The notes under the pieces were generated by a model. That model saw only the letters and a program-made list of their open reading frames with translations. It had not been told where the DNA came from and ran no database searches. The translations under genes were made by a program, and so were the position numbers. Source: Alistipes sp. (GTDB lineage Bacteria; Bacteroidota; Bacteroidia; Bacteroidales; Rikenellaceae). From it: DNA of 5,062 nt. Where the stretch lies: the NCBI GenBank assembly GCA_017501025.1, contig JAFVXS010000200.1:1-5062 (forward strand), read 5' to 3'. The first letter of the stretch is position 1. The number at the start of each line of letters is the position of its first letter. Of the stretch, positions 1 to 5,062 are shown piece by piece.

Positions 1-1308
1 AATAGGTCGTCCATCGACCAAAATCTCGCCACTGCTTACATCGTAAAATCGAGGTACAAGTTCGCTGATAGTCGATTTACCACCACCCGAAGCACCTACC
101 AAAGCCACTGTCTCGCCTCGGCAAACCTTAAACGAAATATTGTGAAGCACCTCCCTCGTACCATCGTACGTGAACGACACATCACGGAACTCGATACCCT
201 CTTTCAGCCCCTCGAAATCGACTGCATCCGCTGCATCGGTCACACTGCTTTGGCAATCGATAATCGAGAATATACGCTCGCCCGCAGCAACTCCCTGATT
301 GATATTGGCAAATTGGTCGATAAAGGCTCTGACAGGGCGGGTAATCTGCGAAAATGCCGCAATAAAGGCTATAAATCCCGCAGCACTCAACGTCCCCTTC
401 ATCACAAGCGAGCCTCCAAAGACAAGCACTACGCCCACAGCCGTAATACCCAAAAATTCGCTCATAGGCGAAGCCAACTGCTGACGACGTGCCATCCACA
501 ACATCAGTCGAGCAATCTCGCTGTTGATTGTGTGGAACTTGCTCTTTACATAATCGATGGCGTTGTATGTCTTGATAATCTTGATACCCGTAAGCGACTC
601 CTCGATAACGGTTACCAAGTCGCCCATCCCCTGTTGCATTCGATTGGCAGGGTGACGCAGACGCTTGACAATCGAGCCGATAATAACGCCCACAACAGGC
701 AAGAAGAGTGCAGCAAAGAGTGCCATCTCCCACGACACCTTAATCATCAGCACCAGATAGCCGATAATGAGGAACGGCTCGCGAAAAGCCACCTGCAACG
801 TATTTGTAATGCAGAACTGCACCGACATAACATCGGAGGTAATTTTCGAGATAATATCGCCTTTGCGTTGTTCGCTGAAATAGCCGACATTCATATTGAC
901 AATATTGTCGAACATCGCACGACGCATACGCAACAGTGTCGTTGCACGCATCTGCTCGACCGTATAGGCACTGAAATAGCGGAAAGCATTGCTCAAAACG
1001 TTGCTCAAAATCACAGCCACCGACAACAGAGCCAAGACATAGGTCATATTGAACACCTCGCCAAAGATGTGTGTATATGCGTAGTTGAGCCACTGTGTAA
1101 GGGTTGCATTATCGAACGAGAGTTGCGGCACGTCGTACTGCGGTACGAATGCAAAACTCTTGTCGAACATCGTGTTGAGTATCGGGATAATCAAAGCATA
1201 GGTCAGCGTATTGAAAATCGCGTGAAGTACTGCAAAGAAGAAGTACGGAACTGCATAGCGACTGATTGGCGATGCAAATTTGAGCAGTCGTATATAGGTT
1301 TTGAACAT
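1..1308 (-). CDS. MsbA-like ABC exporter, fused permease and ATPase (3' end cut by window)
   Basis: This is the N-terminal 436 residues of a half-size ABC exporter that would work as an inner-membrane homodimer, using ATP to flip or export lipids or other hydrophobic compounds. It reads without interruption from ATG at 1308 to base 1. Hydrophobic stretches fit the six-helix exporter fold: about residues 20-42, 86-112, 178-192, 194-212, 283-303 and 307-325. The nucleotide-binding domain begins near 371, with an A-loop tyrosine at about 381 and a Walker A motif GASGGGKST at 405-413. Q-loop, signature, Walker B and H-loop would lie beyond the edge. Family members are about 580-610 residues, so roughly a quarter is missing. 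The ATG follows the nrnA stop by 12 bases in the same frame, which suggests cotranscription. MsbA (lipid A flippase) is the best-known relative, but substrate cannot be read here, so I give no symbol. The ABC exporter call is very secure; the MsbA-like role is inference. Confidence 0.95.
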   Translation of the reverse strand, partial: MFKTYIRLLKFASPISRYAVPYFFFAVLHAIFNTLTYALIIPILNTMFDKSFAFVPQYDVPQLSFDNATLTQWLNYAYTHIFGEVFNMTYVLALLSVAVILSNVLSNAFRYFSAYTVEQMRATTLLRMRRAMFDNIVNMNVGYFSEQRKGDIISKITSDVMSVQFCITNTLQVAFREPFLIIGYLVLMIKVSWEMALFAALFLPVVGVIIGSIVKRLRHPANRMQQGMGDLVTVIEESLTGIKIIKTYNAIDYVKSKFHTINSEIARLMLWMARRQQLASPMSEFLGITAVGVVLVFGGSLVMKGTLSAAGFIAFIAAFSQITRPVRAFIDQFANINQGVAAGERIFSIIDCQSSVTDAADAVDFEGLKEGIEFRDVSFTYDGTREVLHNISFKVCRGETVALVGASGGGKSTISELVPRFYDVSSGEILVDGRPI

Positions 1309-1320
1309 CTCTATCGATTC

Positions 1321-2346
1321 TTAAACTTTTCCTTCGGCGTGGAACTCTTCGACAGCCGAAATATAGTGTTTTATGGTCTCCTCCATCGATTTGAACGACT
1401 TGCCGCCGGCAGCGTTGCGATGTCCGCCTCCGTCGAAGTAACGACGAGCAAACTCGTTTACATCGACATTGCCTCGGGAACGCAACGAAACCCTGATAAA
1501 GTCGCTCTGTTCGGTAAACATTGCCGACATACGCATCTTCTTGATTGTCAGCGGATAATTCACAAAGCCCTCGCTATCGCCCTGCTGAAACCAGAAGCGA
1601 CGCATCTCCTCCTCCGTAAGCGACATATAAGCCACCGTACCCTTAATAAGGCTCTTCATCTTTCGGTTTATGACAAAGCCGAACAACTTTGCACGCCCCT
1701 CGGTGAAGGAGTTATAGACGTTGTTATAGATTTGCGGAATATCGATACCCGTTTCGCTCAATGCGGCAACGGCTCGGAATAGTTCGGGTGTAAGATACGA
1801 GAATGCAAAGTTGCCCGTATCGGTCATAATACCCACATAGAGTTGAGTCGCAACAGTTTGGTCGATAGCCTCAATGCCAAACATCTCGACAATCAGCGAA
1901 TAGACCACAAATGCGGTCGATGACGACTCCGGAAACGAGAACATCACATCGAACTCCTCACTTGGCGAGAGGTGGTGGTCAATCAAAACCCGACGAGCCT
2001 TCGTATTCTTCTTGATTGAGTCGCCCAACTGTTCGAGACGCGACAAAGAGCTCATATCGGCACACACTATGCAGTCGGCATCGGCAATCACAGCCTCGGC
2101 AATACCGAGTTTGTCGGCGTTATGCACAATAATCTCGTTGCTCTTCGGCACCCACTTCATATAGTAAGGGAAGCGGTTGGGGACGATACAGTGTACCGTA
2201 TGTCCCTGCTGTTGCAACACCTCGGCAAGAGCCAACGACGACCCCATAGCATCACCATCGGGATTGGTGTGCGACACTATCACTATTCGTTGCGACTCCT
2301 CAAAAATCTGTCGCAAAAGCTCTATTTTTGCCTTTTCGAGTATCAT
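1321..2346 (-). CDS. nrnA: DHH-family oligoribonuclease / pAp phosphatase, NrnA type
   Basis: A 341-residue cytoplasmic phosphoesterase of the DHH/DHHA1 superfamily. NrnA proteins degrade RNA oligomers of a few nucleotides, and many also dephosphorylate 3'-phosphoadenosine 5'-phosphate; some act on linear dinucleotides from cyclic-dinucleotide turnover. The metal-binding motifs are all present: HTNPDGD at residues 26-32, Asp97 in CADMSS, the DHH triad at 123-125 and Asp176 in MTDTGNF. The DHHA1 substrate-binding glycine motif GGGHRNAAGG is at about 306-315. Length fits the usual 310-345. I chose ATG at 2346 because it overlaps the nth stop by one base (TGATG). A TTG at 2355 would add three residues, and it lies inside nth with no better support. 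The stop is TAA at 1321-1323. Family assignment is firm; the balance of nanoRNase, pAp and dinucleotide activity is not visible from sequence. Confidence 0.93.
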   Translation of the reverse strand: MILEKAKIELLRQIFEESQRIVIVSHTNPDGDAMGSSLALAEVLQQQGHTVHCIVPNRFPYYMKWVPKSNEIIVHNADKLGIAEAVIADADCIVCADMSSLSRLEQLGDSIKKNTKARRVLIDHHLSPSEEFDVMFSFPESSSTAFVVYSLIVEMFGIEAIDQTVATQLYVGIMTDTGNFAFSYLTPELFRAVAALSETGIDIPQIYNNVYNSFTEGRAKLFGFVINRKMKSLIKGTVAYMSLTEEEMRRFWFQQGDSEGFVNYPLTIKKMRMSAMFTEQSDFIRVSLRSRGNVDVNEFARRYFDGGGHRNAAGGKSFKSMEETIKHYISAVEEFHAEGKV

Positions 2347-3008
2347 CAGCGACAAAGATAACTATTTTTCTCCAATCGGGCAAATCTTCGACACCACGAC
2401 GAGATGCCACACTCCTCGCATTTAGGTTTTCGGGCTGTGCAGGTATAGCGTCCGTGCAGGATGAGCCAATGGTGAGCCTTCGGCAACAGCGGTGCTGCAA
2501 TATGGCGTTCGAGGTATTGTTCGACAGCATAAGGAGTCTTTGCCGATTGCGGCACCAAACCGATGCGGTGGGATACGCGAAAAACGTGTGTATCGACCGG
2601 CATAACCTCTCGCTGCCAAATCACTGCACCTACGACATTTGCAGTCTTGCGACCAACACCCGGCAGTCGCATCATCTGCTCGATATCGGATGGCACTTCG
2701 CCATCAAACTCTGCGAGCAACATCTTTGCCATACCGACCAGATTTTTAGCCTTATTATTCGGGTATGATATGCTGCGGATAACGTCGTAAACCTCCTCAA
2801 CAGAGGCCTCTGCCAAAGCTTGCGGAGTCGGAAATGTCGCAAAAAATGTCGGAGTGACCATATTGACCCTCTTGTCGGTACATTGTGCCGACAAAATTAC
2901 CGCAACAAGCAGCTCAAACGGCGACGAGAAGTTCAACTCGCTCTCCGCCTCGGGCATTGCTCGCTCAAAGTAGTCGATTATCGCATCGTATCGCTCTTTT
3001 GTCCTCAT
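2346..3008 (-). CDS. nth: Endonuclease III, DNA glycosylase/AP lyase
   Basis: A 220-residue helix-hairpin-helix DNA glycosylase that removes oxidised pyrimidines and cuts abasic sites in base excision repair. The helix-hairpin-helix motif LPGVGRKTA is at 115-123 and contains the catalytic Lys121; the catalytic Asp139 lies in VDTHVFRV. These correspond to Lys120 and Asp138 of the E. coli enzyme. The C-terminal 4Fe-4S loop is complete, with Cys190, 197, 200 and 206 in the exact C-x6-C-x2-C-x5-C spacing. The lysine, together with the absence of the extra C-terminal domain of MutY, separates it from the adenine glycosylase. Length is close to the E. coli protein (211). The start is ATG at 3008, with AGGA directly abutting it, too close for normal Shine-Dalgarno spacing. 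The stop TGA overlaps the nrnA ATG, so translation of the two is probably coupled. No TAnnTTTG promoter is seen in the 57 bases upstream, so nth probably shares transcription with the kinase gene. Confidence 0.97.
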   Translation of the reverse strand: MRTKERYDAIIDYFERAMPEAESELNFSSPFELLVAVILSAQCTDKRVNMVTPTFFATFPTPQALAEASVEEVYDVIRSISYPNNKAKNLVGMAKMLLAEFDGEVPSDIEQMMRLPGVGRKTANVVGAVIWQREVMPVDTHVFRVSHRIGLVPQSAKTPYAVEQYLERHIAAPLLPKAHHWLILHGRYTCTARKPKCEECGISSWCRRFARLEKNSYLCR

Positions 3009-3026
3009 TCCTGCTCTGTTTTTGAT

Positions 3027-3058
3027 AAATTGGGGCGAGTGTTACCCCGCCCCAAATT
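3027..3058 (-). terminator. GC-rich hairpin between the kinase gene and nth; possible terminator or attenuator
   Basis: Arms 3030-3037 and 3048-3055 (TTGGGGCG/CGCCCCAA) pair over 8 bp around a 10-base loop; after one mismatch, two more A-T pairs extend the stem to 3027-3058. It begins only a few bases after the kinase stop codon. On the minus-strand transcript the downstream arm is followed by AATTTATC rather than a run of U, so it would be a weak intrinsic terminator. Because nth has no evident promoter of its own, partial termination, or a processing or exonuclease block that sets different levels for kinase and repair genes, is as likely as full termination. Confidence 0.5.
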
Positions 3059-3065
3059 AGTGGTT

Positions 3066-4070
3066 CTATTTATCGAGCTCTTTCCAAACGAGTGCAGAGG
3101 CTCCCAAAATCGCTGCATTCTTATCTTGCAGAGCCGAAGGCAGCACCTGAACTTTGTTTTTGAAGGCGAACAACATCGACTCCTCCATATAGTGACGAAC
3201 GTGGTCAAAGAGCAGATCTCCCGCCTTTGCCAAACCACCAAAGATAAATATCGCCTTTGGCGAAGTGATAGTCACGATATCGGCCAACGCCTGACCCAAT
3301 CGCATACCTGTCAGACGGAAGGTCTCCAATGCGATAACATCCCCTTTGGCTGCCGCTGCTGCCACCTGTGCCGAGTCAAGCTCCGCAAACGGAATGCTAC
3401 GCAACTCGGATGGAGCGTTGAGTTTTGCCATAAGTTCAAAAGCGGTACGTTTAACGCCGATTGCCGAGCAGTATGCCTCCAAGCAGCCACGACGTCCGCA
3501 ACCACACTCACGACCACCACGCTCGATAACAATATGTCCCGCCTCGCCTGCAAAACCGTCGTGACCATATATCATCTCGCCATTAGCCACAAAGCCCGAA
3601 CCTACGCCCGTGCCGAGTGTAATCATCACGAAATCTCTCATCCAACGAGCATTACCATAGACCATCTCGCCGATAGTTGCTGCATTGGCATCGTTAGTAA
3701 CGTAAATAGGCAGTCCCGGGAAGCTCTTGGCAATATCCGCTGCCAGAGGGAATACACGCAACTTCTCATCCTGCACCGGCTCATCGCCCTTAAATTTCCA
3801 AAGGTTTGCAGGAGTATCGACAGTACCCGTGTAGAAGTTCGCATTTGGGGCACCGATACCGATACCCGCCAAAGTACTATCCGCTGCAAAGCTATCGAAG
3901 AGTTTGTGCATCTCCTGACAAAGCAAAGCGACATAAGTAGGATAATCCGAGTAGTAAGGGTGTGCCGCTGTCGAGATTTTCGACTCTGCAACAAGTTCTC
4001 CCTGTTCATCAACCAGACCGAATGCAGTGTTGATACCGCCGATATCAATACCAAAAGCTAATTTTTTCAT
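3066..4070 (-). CDS. ROK-family sugar kinase (probable glucokinase/hexokinase)
   Basis: A 334-residue cytoplasmic sugar kinase of the ROK family, expected to transfer phosphate from ATP to the 6-hydroxyl of glucose, N-acetylglucosamine or a related hexose. ATP-binding phosphate motif 1 is DIGGIN at 9-14, where the family normally has DxGGTN. The catalytic aspartate is probably Asp127 in TNDANAA, and phosphate motif 2 is TLGTGVGSG at 151-159. The ROK zinc and sugar-binding signature is complete: Glu176 and His179 in GEAGH, then Cys189, Cys191 and Cys196 in CGCGRRGCLE. No N-terminal helix-turn-helix is present, so this is an enzyme and not a NagC/XylR-type repressor. Length is typical (300-335). 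Start is ATG at 4070 behind an A-rich leader; stop is TAG at 3066-3068. It is first in the leftward gene cluster. RokA of Bacteroides fragilis, a broad hexokinase, is a plausible counterpart, but sugar specificity cannot be read here. Confidence 0.93.
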   Translation of the reverse strand: MKKLAFGIDIGGINTAFGLVDEQGELVAESKISTAAHPYYSDYPTYVALLCQEMHKLFDSFAADSTLAGIGIGAPNANFYTGTVDTPANLWKFKGDEPVQDEKLRVFPLAADIAKSFPGLPIYVTNDANAATIGEMVYGNARWMRDFVMITLGTGVGSGFVANGEMIYGHDGFAGEAGHIVIERGGRECGCGRRGCLEAYCSAIGVKRTAFELMAKLNAPSELRSIPFAELDSAQVAAAAAKGDVIALETFRLTGMRLGQALADIVTITSPKAIFIFGGLAKAGDLLFDHVRHYMEESMLFAFKNKVQVLPSALQDKNAAILGASALVWKELDK

Positions 4071-4120
4071 ATTTCAAGTTTTTTTAAGTTATTTTATTCG
4101 TTAGTTTCAGGTTTTTAGTC

Positions 4121-4147
4121 CCGATGTGCAACCTCGATTTCCATCGG
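4121..4147 (-). promoter_or_regulatory. Leader hairpin in the 5' UTR of the ROK kinase operon
   Basis: CCGATG at 4121-4126 and CATCGG at 4142-4147 form a 6-bp perfect stem around a 15-base loop, about 50 bases upstream of the kinase ATG and downstream of the promoter candidate at 4181-4188. The loop base run TGCAA (4127-4131) is also complementary to TTGCA at 4151-4155, so a second, interleaved pairing is possible. It does not match a riboswitch class I recognise. Confidence 0.35.
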
Positions 4148-4180
4148 AGTTTGCATTGCCACAAAACGTACAATACCTTA

Positions 4181-4188
4181 CAAAGTTA
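4181..4188 (-). promoter_or_regulatory. Candidate -7 promoter element for the kinase-nth-nrnA-exporter cluster
   Basis: Read on the minus strand from 4188 to 4181 this is TAACTTTG, an exact match to the Bacteroidota -7 consensus TAnnTTTG. Transcription would begin near 4175 and give a leader of roughly 100 bases before the kinase ATG at 4070. I found no clear TTTG -33 element about 20 bases further upstream, so the call rests on the -7 match and its position. Confidence 0.55.
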
Positions 4189-4224
4189 CAAAAATATGTT
4201 AGAAAGTAAGCCGTTTGGTAAATA

Positions 4225-4247
4225 TTTTTTGGGAAAGCCCTAAAAAA
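4225..4247. repeat. Inverted repeat with T and A tracts
   Basis: Six T then GGG (4225-4233) pair with CCC, one bulged T and six A (4238-4247) around the loop AAAG. The order is T-tract, stem, A-tract on both strands, so it is not a standard terminator, where the T-run follows the stem. It lies about 40-60 bases upstream of the leftward -7 element, where an AT-rich upstream promoter element or an operator could sit. Confidence 0.4.
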
Positions 4248-4321
4248 TTAGTTATTATATCATTCTTTGCAACTGAATAATTCTCTCTAATATTGCACCC
4301 CATCTTGTGTATCTCTCATAA

Positions 4322-4338
4322 AGTTAAATTTTTTAACT
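4322..4338. repeat. Perfect 7-bp inverted repeat AGTTAAA/TTTAACT
   Basis: The arms at 4322-4328 and 4332-4338 are perfectly complementary, with a TTT spacer. The stem is nearly all A-T pairs, so RNA structure would be weak. A dimeric DNA-binding protein site is the more likely reading if it is functional. Confidence 0.3.
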
Positions 4339-4359
4339 GATAGATTGAATGCTAACTGC

Positions 4360-4390
4360 TTGCAAATGTAGAGAAATTTCTGTAATTTTG
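4360..4390 (+). promoter_or_regulatory. Candidate upstream promoter, TTG-N20-TAATTTTG
   Basis: TTG at 4360-4362, then 20 bases, then TAATTTTG at 4383-4390 matches the Bacteroidota pattern of a -33 TTG/TTTG and a -7 TAnnTTTG. Predicted start is about 4396, right at the first base of the hairpin at 4396-4430. It would give the prenyl synthase a leader of about 150 bases, or drive a very short RNA. It has better -33/-7 spacing than the proximal candidate at 4470. Confidence 0.35.
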
Positions 4391-4395
4391 TCTAT

Positions 4396-4430
4396 CATTC
4401 TAGCTGAATATTAGACAATAAGTTAGAATG
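4396..4430 (+). promoter_or_regulatory. 10-bp hairpin followed by TTTT, upstream of the prenyl synthase gene
   Basis: CATTCTAGCT at 4396-4405 pairs with AGTTAGAATG at 4421-4430 in all ten positions, one of them a G-U wobble on the plus-strand RNA, around a 15-base loop. Four T residues follow at 4431-4434. It could be an early terminator or attenuator for transcripts from the 4360-4390 promoter, or an operator in DNA form. The stem is AT-rich and the T-run short, so terminator activity would be modest. Confidence 0.35.
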
Positions 4431-4469
4431 TTTTAGTTGCAAACAAGAGTATAATAACTAAAAAATTGC

Positions 4470-4477
4470 TATCTTTG
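4470..4477 (+). promoter_or_regulatory. Candidate -7 element for the prenyl synthase gene
   Basis: TATCTTTG is an exact match to the Bacteroidota -7 consensus TAnnTTTG. Transcription would start near 4483, giving a leader of about 65 bases to the ATG at 4549. No TTTG is seen at the expected -33 distance, where the sequence is AT-rich instead. Confidence 0.55.
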
Positions 4478-4498
4478 GGGTGGTTTTTGGGCGACACG

Positions 4499-4515
4499 TT
4501 CTCCATATTGGAGAA
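4499..4515 (+). promoter_or_regulatory. 7-bp hairpin in the 5' UTR of the prenyl synthase gene
   Basis: TTCTCCA (4499-4505) and TGGAGAA (4509-4515) form a perfect 7-bp stem with a 3-base TAT loop, about 33 bases upstream of the ATG. A second TCTCC copy follows at 4517-4521. The leader between it and the ATG is A-rich with no Shine-Dalgarno sequence. It could affect mRNA stability or translation. Confidence 0.35.
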
Positions 4516-4548
4516 ATCTCCCGCAAAAAGTTATAAAACGTTACTATT

Positions 4549-5062
4549 ATGAAGAGTTATTCCCCATCAGAAATTGTAGATATTTTTGAGCACGAATTGT
4601 CAAATATACAACTTGCCGACGAGCCTCAACAGCTCTACTCGCCTATCCGCTACACTATGGCAGAGGGTGGCAAACGTATGCGCCCCGTAATGACGGCATT
4701 GGCATACAATATGTACGACGACAACCTCTCAAATGTATGGTCGGCAGCACTTGCCATCGAAGTTTTCCACAACTTCACACTTCTGCACGACGATATTATG
4801 GACAACGCCGCAATGCGTCGAGGTCGAGAGTCGGTCTATGCAAAGTGGGGTACAAATGTTGCAATCCTTTCGGGCGACGTAATGCTTATCGAGGCATACC
4901 ACCTATTGCAGGGGGTAAGTCAAGAGCACCTTGCCAACGTCCTTACGCTCTTCAACACTATGGCAAGACAGGTCTGCGAGGGTCAGCAATACGATATGGA
5001 TTTCGAACAGCGTGACCGTGTTTCGGTTGCCGAATATGTGCAGATGATTGAGTTGAAGACCG
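4549..5062 (+). CDS. Trans-isoprenyl diphosphate synthase (polyprenyl synthetase family), 3' end cut
   Basis: The first 171 residues of an all-helical prenyltransferase that adds isopentenyl diphosphate units head to tail to an allylic diphosphate; full members are about 320-350 residues. GGKRMRP at 40-46 is the isopentenyl diphosphate-binding region. The first aspartate-rich motif DDIMD is at 81-85, followed by the conserved arginines of MRRG at 89-92. EGQQYDMDF at 144-152 and the Lys-Thr pair at 170-171 are also family positions. The second aspartate-rich motif falls beyond the edge. The motif has the DDxxD form with no two-residue insert, and Phe76 lies five positions before it. That fits a short or medium chain enzyme, for example C15-C20, better than a long quinone-chain synthase, but product length is inference. 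Start is ATG at 4549 behind an A-rich leader without a Shine-Dalgarno sequence. The gene is divergent from the kinase operon. Confidence 0.94.
   Translation, partial: MKSYSPSEIVDIFEHELSNIQLADEPQQLYSPIRYTMAEGGKRMRPVMTALAYNMYDDNLSNVWSAALAIEVFHNFTLLHDDIMDNAAMRRGRESVYAKWGTNVAILSGDVMLIEAYHLLQGVSQEHLANVLTLFNTMARQVCEGQQYDMDFEQRDRVSVAEYVQMIELKT

Larger units (their letters stand above)
4267..4442. repeat. Three dispersed TTGCAA palindromes
   Basis: The self-complementary hexamer TTGCAA occurs at 4267-4272, 4360-4365 and 4437-4442. The outer two extend to a 9-base perfect inverted repeat, TTTGCAACT (4266-4274) and AGTTGCAAA (4435-4443). Three copies in such AT-rich sequence is more than expected, but still few enough for chance. 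They could be binding sites for a dimeric regulator or an unknown repeat; no known consensus is assigned. Confidence 0.3.
4071..4548. other. Divergent intergenic region between the ROK kinase and prenyl synthase genes
   Basis: These 478 bases contain no credible coding sequence and are visibly richer in A and T than the genes on both sides. They hold a leftward promoter candidate (4181-4188), two rightward ones (4360-4390 and 4470-4477), leader hairpins near both start codons, three inverted repeats in the middle (4225-4247, 4322-4338, 4396-4430), a 10-base perfect palindrome AGAAATTTCT at 4372-4381, and three copies of TTGCAA. An extra leftward TAnnTTTG match (TACATTTG, 4370 down to 4363) overlaps the rightward promoter at 4360-4390. 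The region is longer than two simple promoters require. I see no tRNA or known riboswitch in it. Confidence 0.75.

Noticed and set aside
182..733. 183-codon minus-strand open frame inside the exporter
   Set aside because: It is in a different frame from the exporter, which reads continuously with transmembrane helices and Walker A. The alternative product is rich in Cys, Tyr and Arg with no motif.
142..1782. 546-codon open frame on the plus strand
   Set aside because: It lies antisense to the ABC exporter and nrnA in exact codon register with both, so it stays open only because those genes avoid TTA, CTA and TCA codons. Its product is full of His, Cys and Arg with no recognisable domain.
2347..2355. 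TTG at 2355 as the nrnA start
   Set aside because: It adds only three residues inside nth, while ATG at 2346 forms a standard TGATG coupling with the nth stop.
2820..4061. 413-codon open frame on the plus strand
   Set aside because: It is the same kind of register shadow, antisense to the ROK kinase and nth, with low-plausibility composition and no domain. The minus-strand genes carry complete family motifs.
4225..4247. Intrinsic terminator at the T-tract/A-tract hairpin
   Set aside because: The T-run precedes the stem on both strands, and no gene ends near it, so a terminator role is not supported. It is kept only as an inverted repeat.
4737..5015. 92-codon plus-strand open frame within the prenyl synthase region
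   Set aside because: It is out of frame with the synthase, which carries the conserved prenyltransferase motifs through the same bases.

Overview
This window looks like an ordinary housekeeping stretch of a Bacteroidota chromosome, most likely Bacteroidales. The genus cannot be read from the sequence; a Rikenellaceae/Alistipes-like genome is only a guess. The placement rests on three things: candidate promoters of the TAnnTTTG type typical of this phylum, A-rich leaders without a clear Shine-Dalgarno sequence, and the character of the encoded proteins. I found no tRNA, rRNA, CRISPR array, insertion sequence or phage gene.

Layout. Four genes lie on the minus strand and are read from about 4188 down to 1: a ROK-family sugar kinase (3066-4070), endonuclease III nth (2346-3008), a DHH-family oligoribonuclease/pAp phosphatase of the NrnA type (1321-2346), and an MsbA-like ABC exporter (1-1308) cut by the window edge inside its nucleotide-binding domain. 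nth and nrnA share one base in a TGATG stop-start junction, and nrnA and the exporter are 12 bases apart, so these three form a tight operon. The kinase is separated from nth by 57 bases holding a GC-rich hairpin that may end, attenuate or process the transcript. On the plus strand a trans-isoprenyl diphosphate synthase starts at 4549 and runs off the right edge after its first aspartate-rich motif.

The divergent intergenic region (4071-4548) is clearly richer in A and T than the genes. It holds a promoter candidate for the kinase operon, two for the prenyl synthase, several inverted repeats and three copies of the palindrome TTGCAA. It is the least explained part of the window.

How the genes fit together. 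They serve separate core functions: sugar phosphorylation, base excision repair, nanoRNA/pAp turnover, lipid or hydrophobic-compound export, and isoprenoid chain building. I see no convincing new multi-gene system. The points most worth a second look are the Thr-to-Ile change in the kinase phosphate motif (DIGGIN), the coupled nth-nrnA pair, and the structured divergent regulatory region.
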